Shown piece after piece: positions 54,934-63,619 of a stretch of DNA of 64,000 nucleotides (the stretch's first letter is position 1; each line of letters starts with the position of its first letter). The stretch is from Dama dama (lineage: Eukaryota > Chordata > Mammalia > Artiodactyla > Cervidae): assembly GCF_033118175.1 (NCBI RefSeq), contig NC_083701.1, positions 8,017,501-8,081,500 of the forward strand, written 5' to 3'. Under the pieces are notes generated by a model. The model did not search any database. It saw only the letters and a program-made list of their open reading frames with translations, and had not been told where the DNA came from. Both the position numbers and the translations under genes were made by a program.

Positions 54934-56089
54934 AGCTGGGAGGCTCACGCCCTCTAGGACTGTCGCTGAAGCAGGATGCTATTACTTAGACAATTTTGAG
55001 CAATTTATATTTACTTCTATTAATGTGCCTTCACTAATTGAAGGCATTCTGGGACAGCATGCAAATGGAAAGTATAAAGATGTTTGCTGACTGAATACAT
55101 GCCAATTACTCAGCAGGGCCATGGGCAGACTCATCTCTCCATTTGCAAATCTGGTCCCTTAGAAAGGGACTGTCTCTTGGTCATTTCTGTATGCCTGTGG
55201 CCAGTAATGATAGGGGCTCAGTAACTCTTCTTTGAACAGAGAAGGAAGAAAATACCATGAGAATAACAGAGAAAATCATAGCTGTCCATATCATTAATTC
55301 AGGAATGTCATTCACAATCCATTATTTTTTTTAAAATTTGACTTTATTAATATTCTGAAGCAATTGGGTTGTGAGACAAATTTTAAATTGCTTCATTTCC
55401 AAAATTCATTTTGGTCACAACATCCACGAGTAACCCATCGGCTAATCAAGAACTAACATTTAAATGCTGTTGTTAGAAAGGCAACCCAGCACAAAACCAA
55501 TACTGTCAGCGACTCAGAACAACTCGGAAATCGATTCACAGCAAAATAGTGGTTATTGCAAATATTTATCCCTCTGGAAGGGAACACTCATCCGTGCAGC
55601 TTTTTGAGCATTCATTTGCAAATCAAAGACTGTGATGAGCTCCACTCAGGCATCTATCTTGAGACTTGGGAAGCACTGTGGGAGGTGGTGGGTGTGTAGC
55701 AATAACCCTAGGATTGCAGTGGAGTGGCCCTTTTGGGGATGTGGTGGGTACTGTGGACACATCCCACAGGCGATGTGGGGAGAGTACTGGGCATGGAGAC
55801 CAGTTCTACACCTGGGATTTCACTGACCTGCTGTGTGAGCTCAGAAAGCCACCTAACCTCTCTGCACATTTTTCTCTTCTTGAAAAGGATATTCTTATTT
55901 GTCCAAATTAGCCCTCCTATTGTTGTGAAGCTAAGGAAGGAGTGGGCGGAGGGATACCTCAAGATATATTTAACAGACTGGGTAAATTTGGGGTCTTATA
56001 ATCTTGGGTCTCTATTTCCCCCAAACAGGGTTAAGGAGCAAGACAAGGTTCCGGATAAATCAAAGCCTCACCCACCCCCCTCCCCCAGC
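54934..56089. other. Unique DNA
   Basis: About 1.15 kb. A MIR-like block (GAAAGCCACCTAACCTCTCT) is at about 55845-55865. Several overlapping frames at 55630-56190 are not recognised. Confidence 0.4.
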
Positions 56090-56170
56090 TCAATACTCTG
56101 TGGGGCTCTTCCCGACCCCATGGACGCAGCACGCCAGGCTTCCCTGTCCTCACCATCTCCCAGAGTTGTG
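56090..56170 (-). mobile_element. BovB fragment, antisense
   Basis: GACCCCATGGACGCAGCACG, CCAGGCTTCCCTGTCCTCAC and CATCTCCCAGAGTTGTGG are the BovB 3' region in reverse. Confidence 0.75.
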
Positions 56171-57137
56171 GGATGTTCGTGGGAGTTTTACTAACTGGAA
56201 AACAAGTACCAATGAGAACAAATGTGTTCACTGAGTAACACTGCAGGAGGAGCTGGGAAACAAAGATTAAAAAATCTGCGTGGCTTCTGTGCGCAAGAAG
56301 TTCATGGTCTAGATCATTGGGAGGGGGCTGTGCAAACAGATAAATGCAGTGGGCTTGGGATGGTGCAGGCGCGAAGTGTGAACAGGAGTGTGGGAACAGT
56401 CATGAGCTGACAGAGAATTCCTTAAACTGAGCCACAAAAGAGGGGAGGTTATTTCAGGAAAAGGCTTACAACAGGCAAAGATTAGCATTTCAGGAGAACC
56501 AGCAAAACAAATCAGTATTTCCCAAATTTCTCACTTCAAGTTCACTTTCACATTTACTTTACCTTATCTCTGTTACCACATGCAAAGTCAACTAATTTTA
56601 GAAAATGTAAACAGGTTGGATTTAAAAAGAAAACTTTACACGATTACTACCATAAATGAAAGACATTTGCTATAAACAGAAGCTAACCTTTAAATAAAAG
56701 CAATAGGAACTCATTAATTTAATAAATCACTGTCAGGCTGTTTCTAGTTTTGGTGGCCAAAGGGGTGACCAGGACGAAATCGGGATAAATTAATGTCAGA
56801 CAGCAATAGATCCTATGGAGAAAACAGAAAGTGACTTAGGAAGGTTCCTTTGGATGGGGTGGCCCGGCAGGGCCCGCTACAATATGTCATTTGAGCAGAG
56901 ATCTGAAGGAAGTGGTAGAACGAAAAGGAAAACGAGGTCATTACAACTCAAGCAGATACTGCGACTTGCAGAAAGAAGACTGCAAGCCAGATTCAGGGAG
57001 AGGGGTAAGTGATGGGGTGGCGGGCTCACAGCCAGCCAACACTTTCTGCAAGACAGTGTGGAGCGCGGAGAGAAGGCATGCGCTCGGTTGGGAGGGTTCC
57101 AGCGGCTGAATTCTACCTGTAAGACTAAATCTAAGCT
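56171..57137. other. Unique DNA
   Basis: About 970 bases with no recognised repeat or exon. Confidence 0.4.
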
Positions 57138-57378
57138 GAAACTCCAATCCTCTGGCCACTTGATGAGAAGTACTCACTCACTGGAAAAGACCCTGATGCT
57201 GGGAAAGATTGAAGGCGGGAGGAAAAGGGGACAACAGAAGATGAGATGGTTGGATGGCATCACCGACTCGATGGACAGGAGTTTGCGTAAACTCCGGGAG
57301 TTGGTGATGGACAGGGAGGCCTGGCGTGCTGCAGTGCACAGTCGGACACGACTGAGCGAGGAACTGAACTGACTCCTA
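57138..57378 (+). mobile_element. BovB LINE 3' end, sense, with ORF C-terminus
   Basis: The + strand frame at 57058-57372 ends in the BovB ORF C-terminus: LEKTLMLGKIEGG, WLDGITDSMDRSL, LRELVMDREAWRAAVH, then the RTRLSEELN end. It is 5' truncated; reverse transcriptase is absent. It ends about 150 bases before the CpG island starts. Confidence 0.95.
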
Positions 57379-57712
57379 GCGGAAAGCATCTGCAAACAGT
57401 GCAACCTTGGAAAGAGAGCGAGCGAGGCCGGCTGTGACCGCCCGATTGACAAATGAGTAAATAAATGAAAGCCAAGAAAAGTCAAATCGCTGAGAACTGG
57501 GATAAGAGCGCTGAAACTCTCCTTCCTCGTCCAGCCCGGTGCGGTCCAAGGATGGGGCTGGCATGCAGACGCCGGCTCCGGGCAGAATAGGATAGACTCG
57601 CGCTTCTGCAGTCCTCACTCCCGGCCTCCCGTGAGCCCTCTTCCAGGAGAGGCTCAAAACGCGGAGACGGTGGATCCGCCGAACCGGATGGCTAAGCCTG
57701 GCCGCCGAGTCA

Positions 57713-57724
57713 GCGCATGCGCAG
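57713..57724. promoter_or_regulatory. NRF1 binding site
   Basis: GCGCATGCGCAG, a full match to the palindromic NRF1 consensus, in the CpG island. Confidence 0.8.
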
Positions 57725-57778
57725 TAGCCCGGCCCAGCCCGGCCGCTCTCGCCGCTGGCGGGGAGGGTCATCCGAGCC

Positions 57779-57801
57779 TGACGTCCGCGACGCCGACGTC
57801 A
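57779..57801. promoter_or_regulatory. Two inverted CRE/ATF-like sites
   Basis: TGACGTCC at 57779-57786 and CGACGTCA at 57794-57801. Each matches the TGACGTCA palindrome at 7 of 8 positions, and they face each other with starts 15 bases apart. Confidence 0.7.
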
Positions 57802-57833
57802 GCGCCCCGGGAAGAGGAGGGCGAAGACTCCAT

Positions 57834-57844
57834 CCGCCATGTTG
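57834..57844 (-). promoter_or_regulatory. YY1-like site
   Basis: CCGCCATGTTG, close to the reverse YY1 consensus CCGCCATNTTG. Such sites often lie just after a start site in TATA-less promoters. Confidence 0.6.
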
Positions 57845-57865
57845 AATGCCGCAGATTCGCCATAA
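57839..57865 (+). other. Upstream open reading frame, 8 codons
   Basis: ATG TTG AAT GCC GCA GAT TCG CCA TAA, encoding MLNAADSP, 135 bases before the main start codon. The context has G at -3 and T at +4. It counts as a uORF only if transcription starts upstream of 57839. Confidence 0.45.
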
Positions 57866-58000
57866 CCGCGCCGGCTCTTTTCTTAAAAAAATAAAAATAA
57901 AAAGCGAAGCATCAGCGGGGCGCCCCGCCTTCTCGGTCGGCGCGGGAGGGGGCCCGGAAGAGCCCGACGCTTTTTTTTCCCTCCGCGGCGGGGCGTTGCC
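57866..58000 (+). other. ZFAT: Putative 5' UTR of ZFAT exon 1
   Basis: Sequence between the uORF stop and the main ATG, including the A/T tract and a T8 run. No splice acceptor is evident, so it is probably continuous with the coding part. Confidence 0.5.
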
Positions 58001-58008
58001 ATGGAGAC
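57995..58008 (-). promoter_or_regulatory. RFX X-box-like site over the start codon
   Basis: GTTGCCATGGAGAC; its reverse complement GTCTCCATGGCAAC fits the X-box consensus GTHNYYATRRNAAC at every position. The centre ATG is the putative initiation codon. Confidence 0.6.
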
Positions 58009-58019
58009 GCGGGCGGCAG
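58001..58019 (+). CDS. ZFAT: First coding exon, probable ZFAT (partial CDS)
   Basis: ATG GAG ACG CGG GCG GCA G encodes MET-R-A-A and leaves a phase-1 codon, then GTGAGC, a consensus donor. The start has a good context (GCC ATG G with G at -3). ZFAT is a nuclear zinc finger protein with an AT-hook, involved in blood and endothelial development in known mammals. Its N-terminus, as I remember it, is METRAAEN, so a G plus AG/AA from the next exon would give the Glu. That fits this donor phase. No zinc finger is in the window, so only 19 coding bases are covered. Any other gene starting METRAA would fit as well. The CpG island and this donor make a gene start likely even if the name is wrong. Confidence 0.65.
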
Positions 58020-58025
58020 GTGAGC
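58020..58025 (+). promoter_or_regulatory. Splice donor, exon 1
   Basis: CAG|GTGAGC, close to the ideal consensus CAG|GTRAGT, placed after 19 coding bases. Confidence 0.7.
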
Positions 58026-58026
58026 C

Positions 58027-58064
58027 GGGCTGGGGGTTGGGGTGGGGAAGGGGTGGGGGTGGGG
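58027..58064 (+). other. G-quadruplex-prone tract downstream of donor
   Basis: Seven runs of three to five G within 38 bases (for example GGGGGTTGGGGTGGGGAAGG), 7 bases after the donor, on the coding strand. Confidence 0.8.
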
Positions 58065-58303
58065 CGCGGCGCGGCGCGCGGGAAGCCGTTGCGAGCTCGG
58101 AGTCGAGAAGGAGCGCGCGGGCCGCTGGGCGGCGGAGGGATCCGCGGCCCCGGGCGGAGAGCGGACGTAGCGGCGTCCTTCGACGGCACGTTCGGTGTTG
58201 GCAGTATCCCGCCGCCTCGGGTTTTTATTGAGAAAAAAAGTAACGAGGATGCTAGCGGCAGAACGAGCGAGGGAAGGCTGTGCGCGCGCGCGTGCGCGGG
58301 GCC

Positions 58304-58317
58304 GTTTCCAGGGCAAC
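58304..58317. promoter_or_regulatory. Second RFX X-box-like site in the island
   Basis: GTTTCCAGGGCAAC matches the X-box except for AT replaced by AG in the centre. Confidence 0.45.
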
Positions 58318-58440
58318 GGGTGGGGCCGGGGCGCGCGCCAGCGACCGAGCGCAGGCGTGCCGGCGGGCGGGATGTTCGAATCCCCGCGCCGCCGACTCTT
58401 TGGCCGCTCTGCCTCCTTCTTGCCTGCCCTGTTTCCTCCT

Positions 58441-59204
58441 CCGTGAATTGGGTAGCTCTTTCAGACCCAAGTTCCTTGGGCAGGATGTGTTGACGGGACA
58501 GGGTTCCACCGAGCTGCTGAAGGGAAGTTTCGTGGTGTCCTGAAGAGGGAGCCATAAACGCCTGAGATTATTAGCGTTCTGGCTGCCGGTAACCCTGTAA
58601 CATCCTGTGATAAACTGTAATTTATCCCCTACCTGCCGCCTAGCCCTGCGGGCCCTTTGGTCCTCACCCGTTAAAGTTAAGCTGAAATGCCACCTCCTCC
58701 AGGCAGCCGTCCGTCTCTGGCTTTCCGGGCGGGGGGACGCAGCCTTTCTGCCCCTGGGCGCAAGAGCAGGATGGATCTTCTTAGCACCTGGCCCGAGCCC
58801 CTTGGCGCTGAGCCTGGGGCTCCTTCCTGCGGGATTAAGAAGCGTCTGCATTGGGGCACTGACCTCGTGCTTTCTGCTGCTCACTTTCTACCAACAGTTG
58901 TAATTTGTATGTCGTTTACTGACGAGGAACAAAAGTTCAGAGAGGTCAACTTCATACAGTTTGGAAATGGCAGAACTGAGGCTTTAAAAAATCAACTTCC
59001 TCCAGCTTGGGATGAAATCCAGACTCGGGGTGCCTGCCCGGTTTGTACTTCTGGCTCCTGGAAGTTCAAGTGCCTGGCCTCCAGTGGGTGCTGTAGGGCA
59101 CCTTTAGCGATGGGAAGAGTGAATGCCTGGCTGCACTGACCACCTCCTGCCCCTTCCAGCCTGGTTCCCTGGCAGAGCCCGGTGACTTAAGAAATACTGA
59201 TATA
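58441..59204. other. Putative intron 1, unique and L2-like DNA
   Basis: CpG density falls here. AATGCCACCTCCTCCAGGCA at about 58685-58705 resembles L2. No exon is recognised. Confidence 0.4.
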
Positions 59205-59445
59205 AGCTTGGTGACTCAGACTGGAAAATCTGCCTACAGTACAGGAGACCCGGGTTCGATCCCTGGGTCGGGAAGAGCAGTGCAGGAGACCGGGGTTCCA
59301 TCCCTGGGTCGGGAAGATCCTCTGGAGAAGGGAATGGCAACCCATTCCAGTAGTCTTGCCTGGAAAATCCCATGGACAGAGGAGCCTGGTGGGCTACAGT
59401 CGGTGGGGTCCCTAATAGTTGGACATGACTAAGCAGTTAACTCTT
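59205..59445 (+). mobile_element. Bov-tA SINE with internal duplication
   Basis: GGTGACTCAGACTGGAAAAT head. The box B region is duplicated: CAGGAGACCCGGGTTCGATC and then CAGGAGACCGGGGTTCCATC, about 40 bases apart. The body ends with GGACATGACTAAGCAG. Confidence 0.92.
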
Positions 59446-59740
59446 GGTGTCATAGGGCTTACTCTCAACAATGGCCCCTCTAGTATCAACTTCTGAGCCT
59501 ATAACCATGTTGAAGCAGTTACACTGAGTGTCGCCCATACTGAGGGTTGCAGAAGGCATTTGAGCTTATGTATGGTATTTGGTACCCAAACCCCAGGGGC
59601 ACGTTTCATGGATTCTTCAGTTGAAGCATTGGTGATACTATTCTTTACATGCCAGGCACGAATGAGTAAAGAGCCCTTGGACCCTTGGTCCTGCCCTCAT
59701 ACCATTGTGTCAGATTCCGACAAGGAGAGCCAGTACAGTA

Positions 59741-59741
<1 letters not shown>
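59446..59741. other. Unique DNA
   Basis: No gene or repeat recognised. Confidence 0.4.

Positions 59742-59801
<60 letters not shown>
59742..59801. repeat. (TG)n microsatellite
   Basis: About 60 bases of uninterrupted TG dinucleotides. Length is probably polymorphic. Confidence 0.97.
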
Positions 59802-59802
<1 letters not shown>

Positions 59803-59868
59803 TGATGGAGCAGACCCAGATCCTCGGGAGCTGTGAACTATGCCAGGCATGCTTTCTGACATTAATGA

Positions 59869-60369
59869 TGTTACTGAGTCCAAAACCCGTACTGCTTGCC
59901 ACACGATGGGTCAGTAAATCGAGAGATGAATCGCTGGGGCAGGGAACAGTGACTTTATTTGGAAAGCCCGCAGCTTGAGAAGGTGATGGACCAGTGTCCC
60001 AAAGCACTATTGGACCTGAGTTAGAATTCAGGCTTCTTTTATCCTGAAAGGGGAGAGGGGGCGTGGTTGGTTGGTGCAGACTTCTTGGTGTCTGAATCCT
60101 TAGTGCTTGCAGCTGTGCTCCTAGGTCTGGCCACAATGTTCCTATAAACCTCCAAGACAAATGTTATTCTCTGTTCTGCAAGTTTTTACCTGTATGAATG
60201 GAAAAGTGTTGTACTTTAAAGGCAGAGCCTTGAGAAGGGGCCATCCTGTATATTTCAGGCTGTAGGCAACATTTCTCAACTGGCAGCAAAAGCAATACAA
60301 TACAAAGGTTAAAGTAGAAGGAACAGATCCGCTGTGGAGTCGGACCTGATCTTCCCTACTGAACTGTCT
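59869..60369 (-). mobile_element. LTR-like element, minus strand (copy 2 of 2)
   Basis: About 500 bases homologous to 37660-38147, in the same orientation. On the + strand it begins TGTTACTGAG. AATAAA on the minus strand lies at 59954-59959, followed on that strand by a U5-like end. Marks shared with copy 1 include GACTTTATTTGGAAAGCC and GGAGTCGGACCTGATCTTCC. No internal retroviral genes adjoin it, so it is a solo LTR or fragment. Confidence 0.55.
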
Positions 60370-61424
60370 TTGTTTAGTGCTTGCCTTCTCCCAAGTATAG
60401 ATACATGGCATGCACTGCCCACTTCTCTTCTGGAGTTTACCTAACAGTTTCTAAAAACAATCCTGGACATTGTTGTAGTTTCCTTGAGTTTTCAGCTGTA
60501 AGTGACAGAGATCATGTTTTAGAATATATTGCTGTTAACTTGCCATCTCTAATTACTGAAAAGAGTCTCCTGTTTTGCTTGGTTGTTGGGTTACGGCAGG
60601 AGAGTGTGTACAATGAAGGACAATGTGGAGTCGCATTTGGTCTCTTAAGGGGCAGCTTCTCGGTGGTGGGCCCGCCGTGATGGGCGCTGCCTTGAACTGG
60701 AGATCTGTCTGTCACCACGCTGCTCCCTTCTCAGTCCTGGTAGAACAGTGATTCCTGCGTTACCTTACATTTTACCTAACAGCTTTTCAAAGACAGCTCT
60801 CCTTCAGTAGAATTAAGTTTCTGCCTAAGGCAAGGGCAGTCAGGAATTAGATATATTAAAAAGACTCTCCCGTAATTGCATTTCCTTTTATAGACAGTTT
60901 CATGCAGGCTGCTTATGCAAACCTCCCCAGTGAGAGTGGCCGGTTTAATTATGTAGAAGGGATTTAGCCTGGAGTTAAGTTTTCTTTTTGTTCTCAACTG
61001 TTTATCCCGTTAAACTTTCACTTTCTTTGCAATTTCTCGAGGGCAGGTGTCAACTTTAAGGGCAGGAACGGGCCTGGAGGGTGGAATGAACACGTGCTCT
61101 GGGGCCTGGGTTCTGCTCTCACCAGATTCCTGACCTGAGAGGAGTCACGTAACTCTTGGGACCCGCGCCTGCATCTGCAGGAGATGCGGTCCCGGTGCCC
61201 TGGAGGCTGGTGGTTCTGCTTTTCATCCCTTTCACCCAGACCCAGTCTCCTGCCCTGCGGCCGAGTGCTCTGTCACCCACTTGCTTCTTGAAAACATTGT
61301 GGTTGGAAAAGTGTGACAGATGTTGACTGATTTTTTTTTTTTTAAGAAAAAAAAAATCTGGTATTAAAAACTTATTACAGGTTTGAAGTTACAGTCTTTT
61401 TTTTTTTTTTTTTTTTTTTTAGTG
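60370..61424. other. Unique intronic DNA
   Basis: About 1.05 kb. A T-rich stretch precedes 61420. No repeat or exon recognised. Confidence 0.4.
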
Positions 61425-61590
61425 GAGTCATCTTAAAAAAATTTATTTTCCTTCGTTTGACTGTGCTGGGTCTTAGTTGCGGCATGCGCGATTTTGGATC
61501 TTCACTGTGGCACGTGGACCCTTAGTTGTGGCATGTGAGATCAAGTTCCCTGACCAGAGCTCCAGCCTAGGCCTCTGCGGGGGGCACAGA
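61425..61590 (-). mobile_element. CHR-type SINE, antisense
   Basis: AAATTTATTTTCCTTCGTTT tail side, GGGTCTTAGTTGCGGCATGC, GATCAAGTTCCCTGACCAGA. The head end is worn. Confidence 0.82.
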
Positions 61591-61606
61591 TTATAAGCAG
61601 ATGATA

Positions 61607-61904
61607 GGGGCTTCCCCCAGAGCTCAGCTGGTAAAGAATCTGCCTGCAATGCAGGAGACCCCGGTTTGATTCCTGGGTTGGCAAGATCCGCTGGAGAAGG
61701 GATAGGCTACCCACTCCAGTATTCTTGGGCTTCCCTTGTGGCTCATCTGGTAAAGAATCCGTCTGCAATGTGGGAGACCTGGGTTCAATCCCTGGGTTGG
61801 GAAGATCCCCTGGAGAAGGGAAAGGCTACCCACTCCAGTATCCTGGCCTGGAGAATTCCGTGGACTGGATCACAAAGAGTTGGACACGACTGAGCAGCTT
61901 TCAC
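61607..61904 (+). mobile_element. Two-headed Bov-tA SINE with TSD
   Basis: Two tRNA-like heads in tandem, joined at CTACCCACTCCAGTATTCTT|GGGCTTCCC near 61731, then one Bov-A body that has a short deletion. Target duplication AAGCAGAT(G/C)AT at 61595-61605 and 61905-61915. Same layout as 40333-40655. Confidence 0.92.
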
Positions 61905-61915
61905 AAGCAGATCAT

Positions 61916-63619
61916 GCTTGGCATATTAATAGGAAAAAAAAAAAGACTTTAAATGGGGTAACAGACTTTTCTTCTTTTAAATCATGTAACAAAGGGAGCT
62001 GCAAATTGCTTAATTCTGGAATCCGGCACCTTTGTGCCCCCACCGGGTCAGGACCAAGGCAGGATGGAAGGGTGGGGAGCAGCTTCAGAGGCAGCTGCTG
62101 GCCTTGTTGGGGGTGTAGGGGGTTGAGAGGACCAGATCAGTTACAGCATCCAGAGCCAAGGTGCAGGGGGTTTTGGGAGTAGCATTCTGGAAAATGGGGG
62201 TCCTGGATGTCCTGGCAACTTGGAGGGCTTTGTAAGTCGGCCCCAGGACTCCCTGTAGGGTGTCCTGTCCTTCTTCCTGTTGAATGTTTTCTTCCCATCT
62301 CTGCCAGCAGGCCTCTCCTTCAGGGGCCACCACCACTGCCTTGCTCTGTAGGGTACTCCCTCCCTCCTTCTCTCCTTCCCTCCCTTCTTTCTTCTAAGCA
62401 GATTCCCTGGTTCACCCAAATGTTTGTGCACAACTTTGTGCGGGGAAGCGAGAATGCAGAGTCAGATGCGACTCACCGACTCCTCTTGAGGGTCTCATGC
62501 AGTCCTAGCAGTGGAAAGCGGATCCTTTGGGAGATGGTGCCAGACGTCATGATGGAACTAAGTCCCGAGAACTGAGGGCTTGAGGGGTAGGGCGCAGGTG
62601 CCCCTAGCCCAGCCCTTAGTCACCTCGGTCCTTTTGTTGAAAAAGTATGTGGGTCCATTTCTGAGCTCTTAGGTCTGTTCCATTGATCTGTTTGTTTATC
62701 CTCGGTCCGCATCACACTGTCTGAATTACTGTAGCTTTCTAGTTATTCTTGAGCTTATAAAGAATAAACAGGAGGACGTCCTTTGGAGGGGCAGAAACGC
62801 CGGCAGGAGCGAGACCCCGTGTTAGGTGCTGTCTTGGTGCAGTGGCGGCCGTGGGAATGGAGGTTGGGGCAGGTTTAGAGACATGGAGCAGAGGAAGGCC
62901 TGTGGGACTGATGGCTGATCGGGCTTTAACACAGAGACCAGCCAGTCTTCGTCCATGTTTCTTTTTAGGGGCAAGAACAGTGATGAACCGAACCGGCACG
63001 GGGCCACGAACCTCTCCAGGCTCCGTACACACGGCCATGGCCCACAGTTTTCAGGAGGGCCACGTGGCAGGAGTCAGAGGGACAGTGAAGTTGCGGGTTT
63101 TAGGGGTTCTGGGTTGGCCGCAGGCTGTCCCACCCTGAGCCGCTCCTTCTCCCCCAGCCCTGGATCTTGGGTGTTTCTCTAGGGAGCAGGAGTTGAGTGC
63201 TTTGGTTAACGTTCTTCTCAGGGGTTCTAAGGTGAACATTCTGGAAATGTTCTAGTCCTTCTGACAAAGGAATTGCAGCATTTCTGTTTAGAAATAAATA
63301 TGTTTGTTAACCTCATTGATCTCTTTAAGCTTTTAACTGATTTTGAATTAAGTGACATTGATGTTTTTGGAGTTTATAATCTTTTAGAGGAGACAGAGGT
63401 TAAACAAATAAACACACCACCAAATATATGATTACAAATTGGGGAAACTGCTTGAAAGTGGAGGGTGGTGGGGGAGTGGGCAAGAGAAAGTAATGGAGAC
63501 GTAATTTGTATTGAAGGGGGTTTTAGAAAAGTCTCTCTGAGAAACTGAGGTTAAAGCTAAAACTATGTTCTGAATTTTTTTTTTAAAGTTTGGTGATCAG
63601 AAAGCAGCCCTCTCCACTT
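61916..63619. other. Putative intron 1, unique DNA
   Basis: About 1.7 kb. I see no exon with a recognisable frame. Overlapping short frames occur at 62080-63180 on both strands without families. Confidence 0.4.

Larger units (their letters stand above)
57530..58440 (+). promoter_or_regulatory. ZFAT: CpG island promoter, probable ZFAT promoter
   Basis: CpG density and GC content jump here compared with every other part of the window. There is no TATA box. Sites inside are an NRF1 site (57713-57724), two CRE-like sites (57779-57786, 57794-57801), a YY1-like site (57834-57844), two RFX X-box-like sites (57995-58008, 58304-58317) and a second NRF1-like GC repeat near 58282. The tract 57883-57903 is pure A/T in the middle of the island. 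This is the layout of a ubiquitous or broadly expressed promoter. The start site is not visible, but it is likely upstream of 57840 or near the A/T tract. Confidence 0.9.

Noticed and set aside
57710..58555. 281-codon minus-strand frame across the CpG island
   Set aside because: GC-rich islands lack stops in several frames by composition alone. The translation is low-complexity Pro/Arg/Ala with no family, and the + strand has a better donor and start.
59645..60160. 171-codon minus-strand frame with poly-Thr/His
   Set aside because: It reads through the (TG)n microsatellite; the repeat part is not protein-like.
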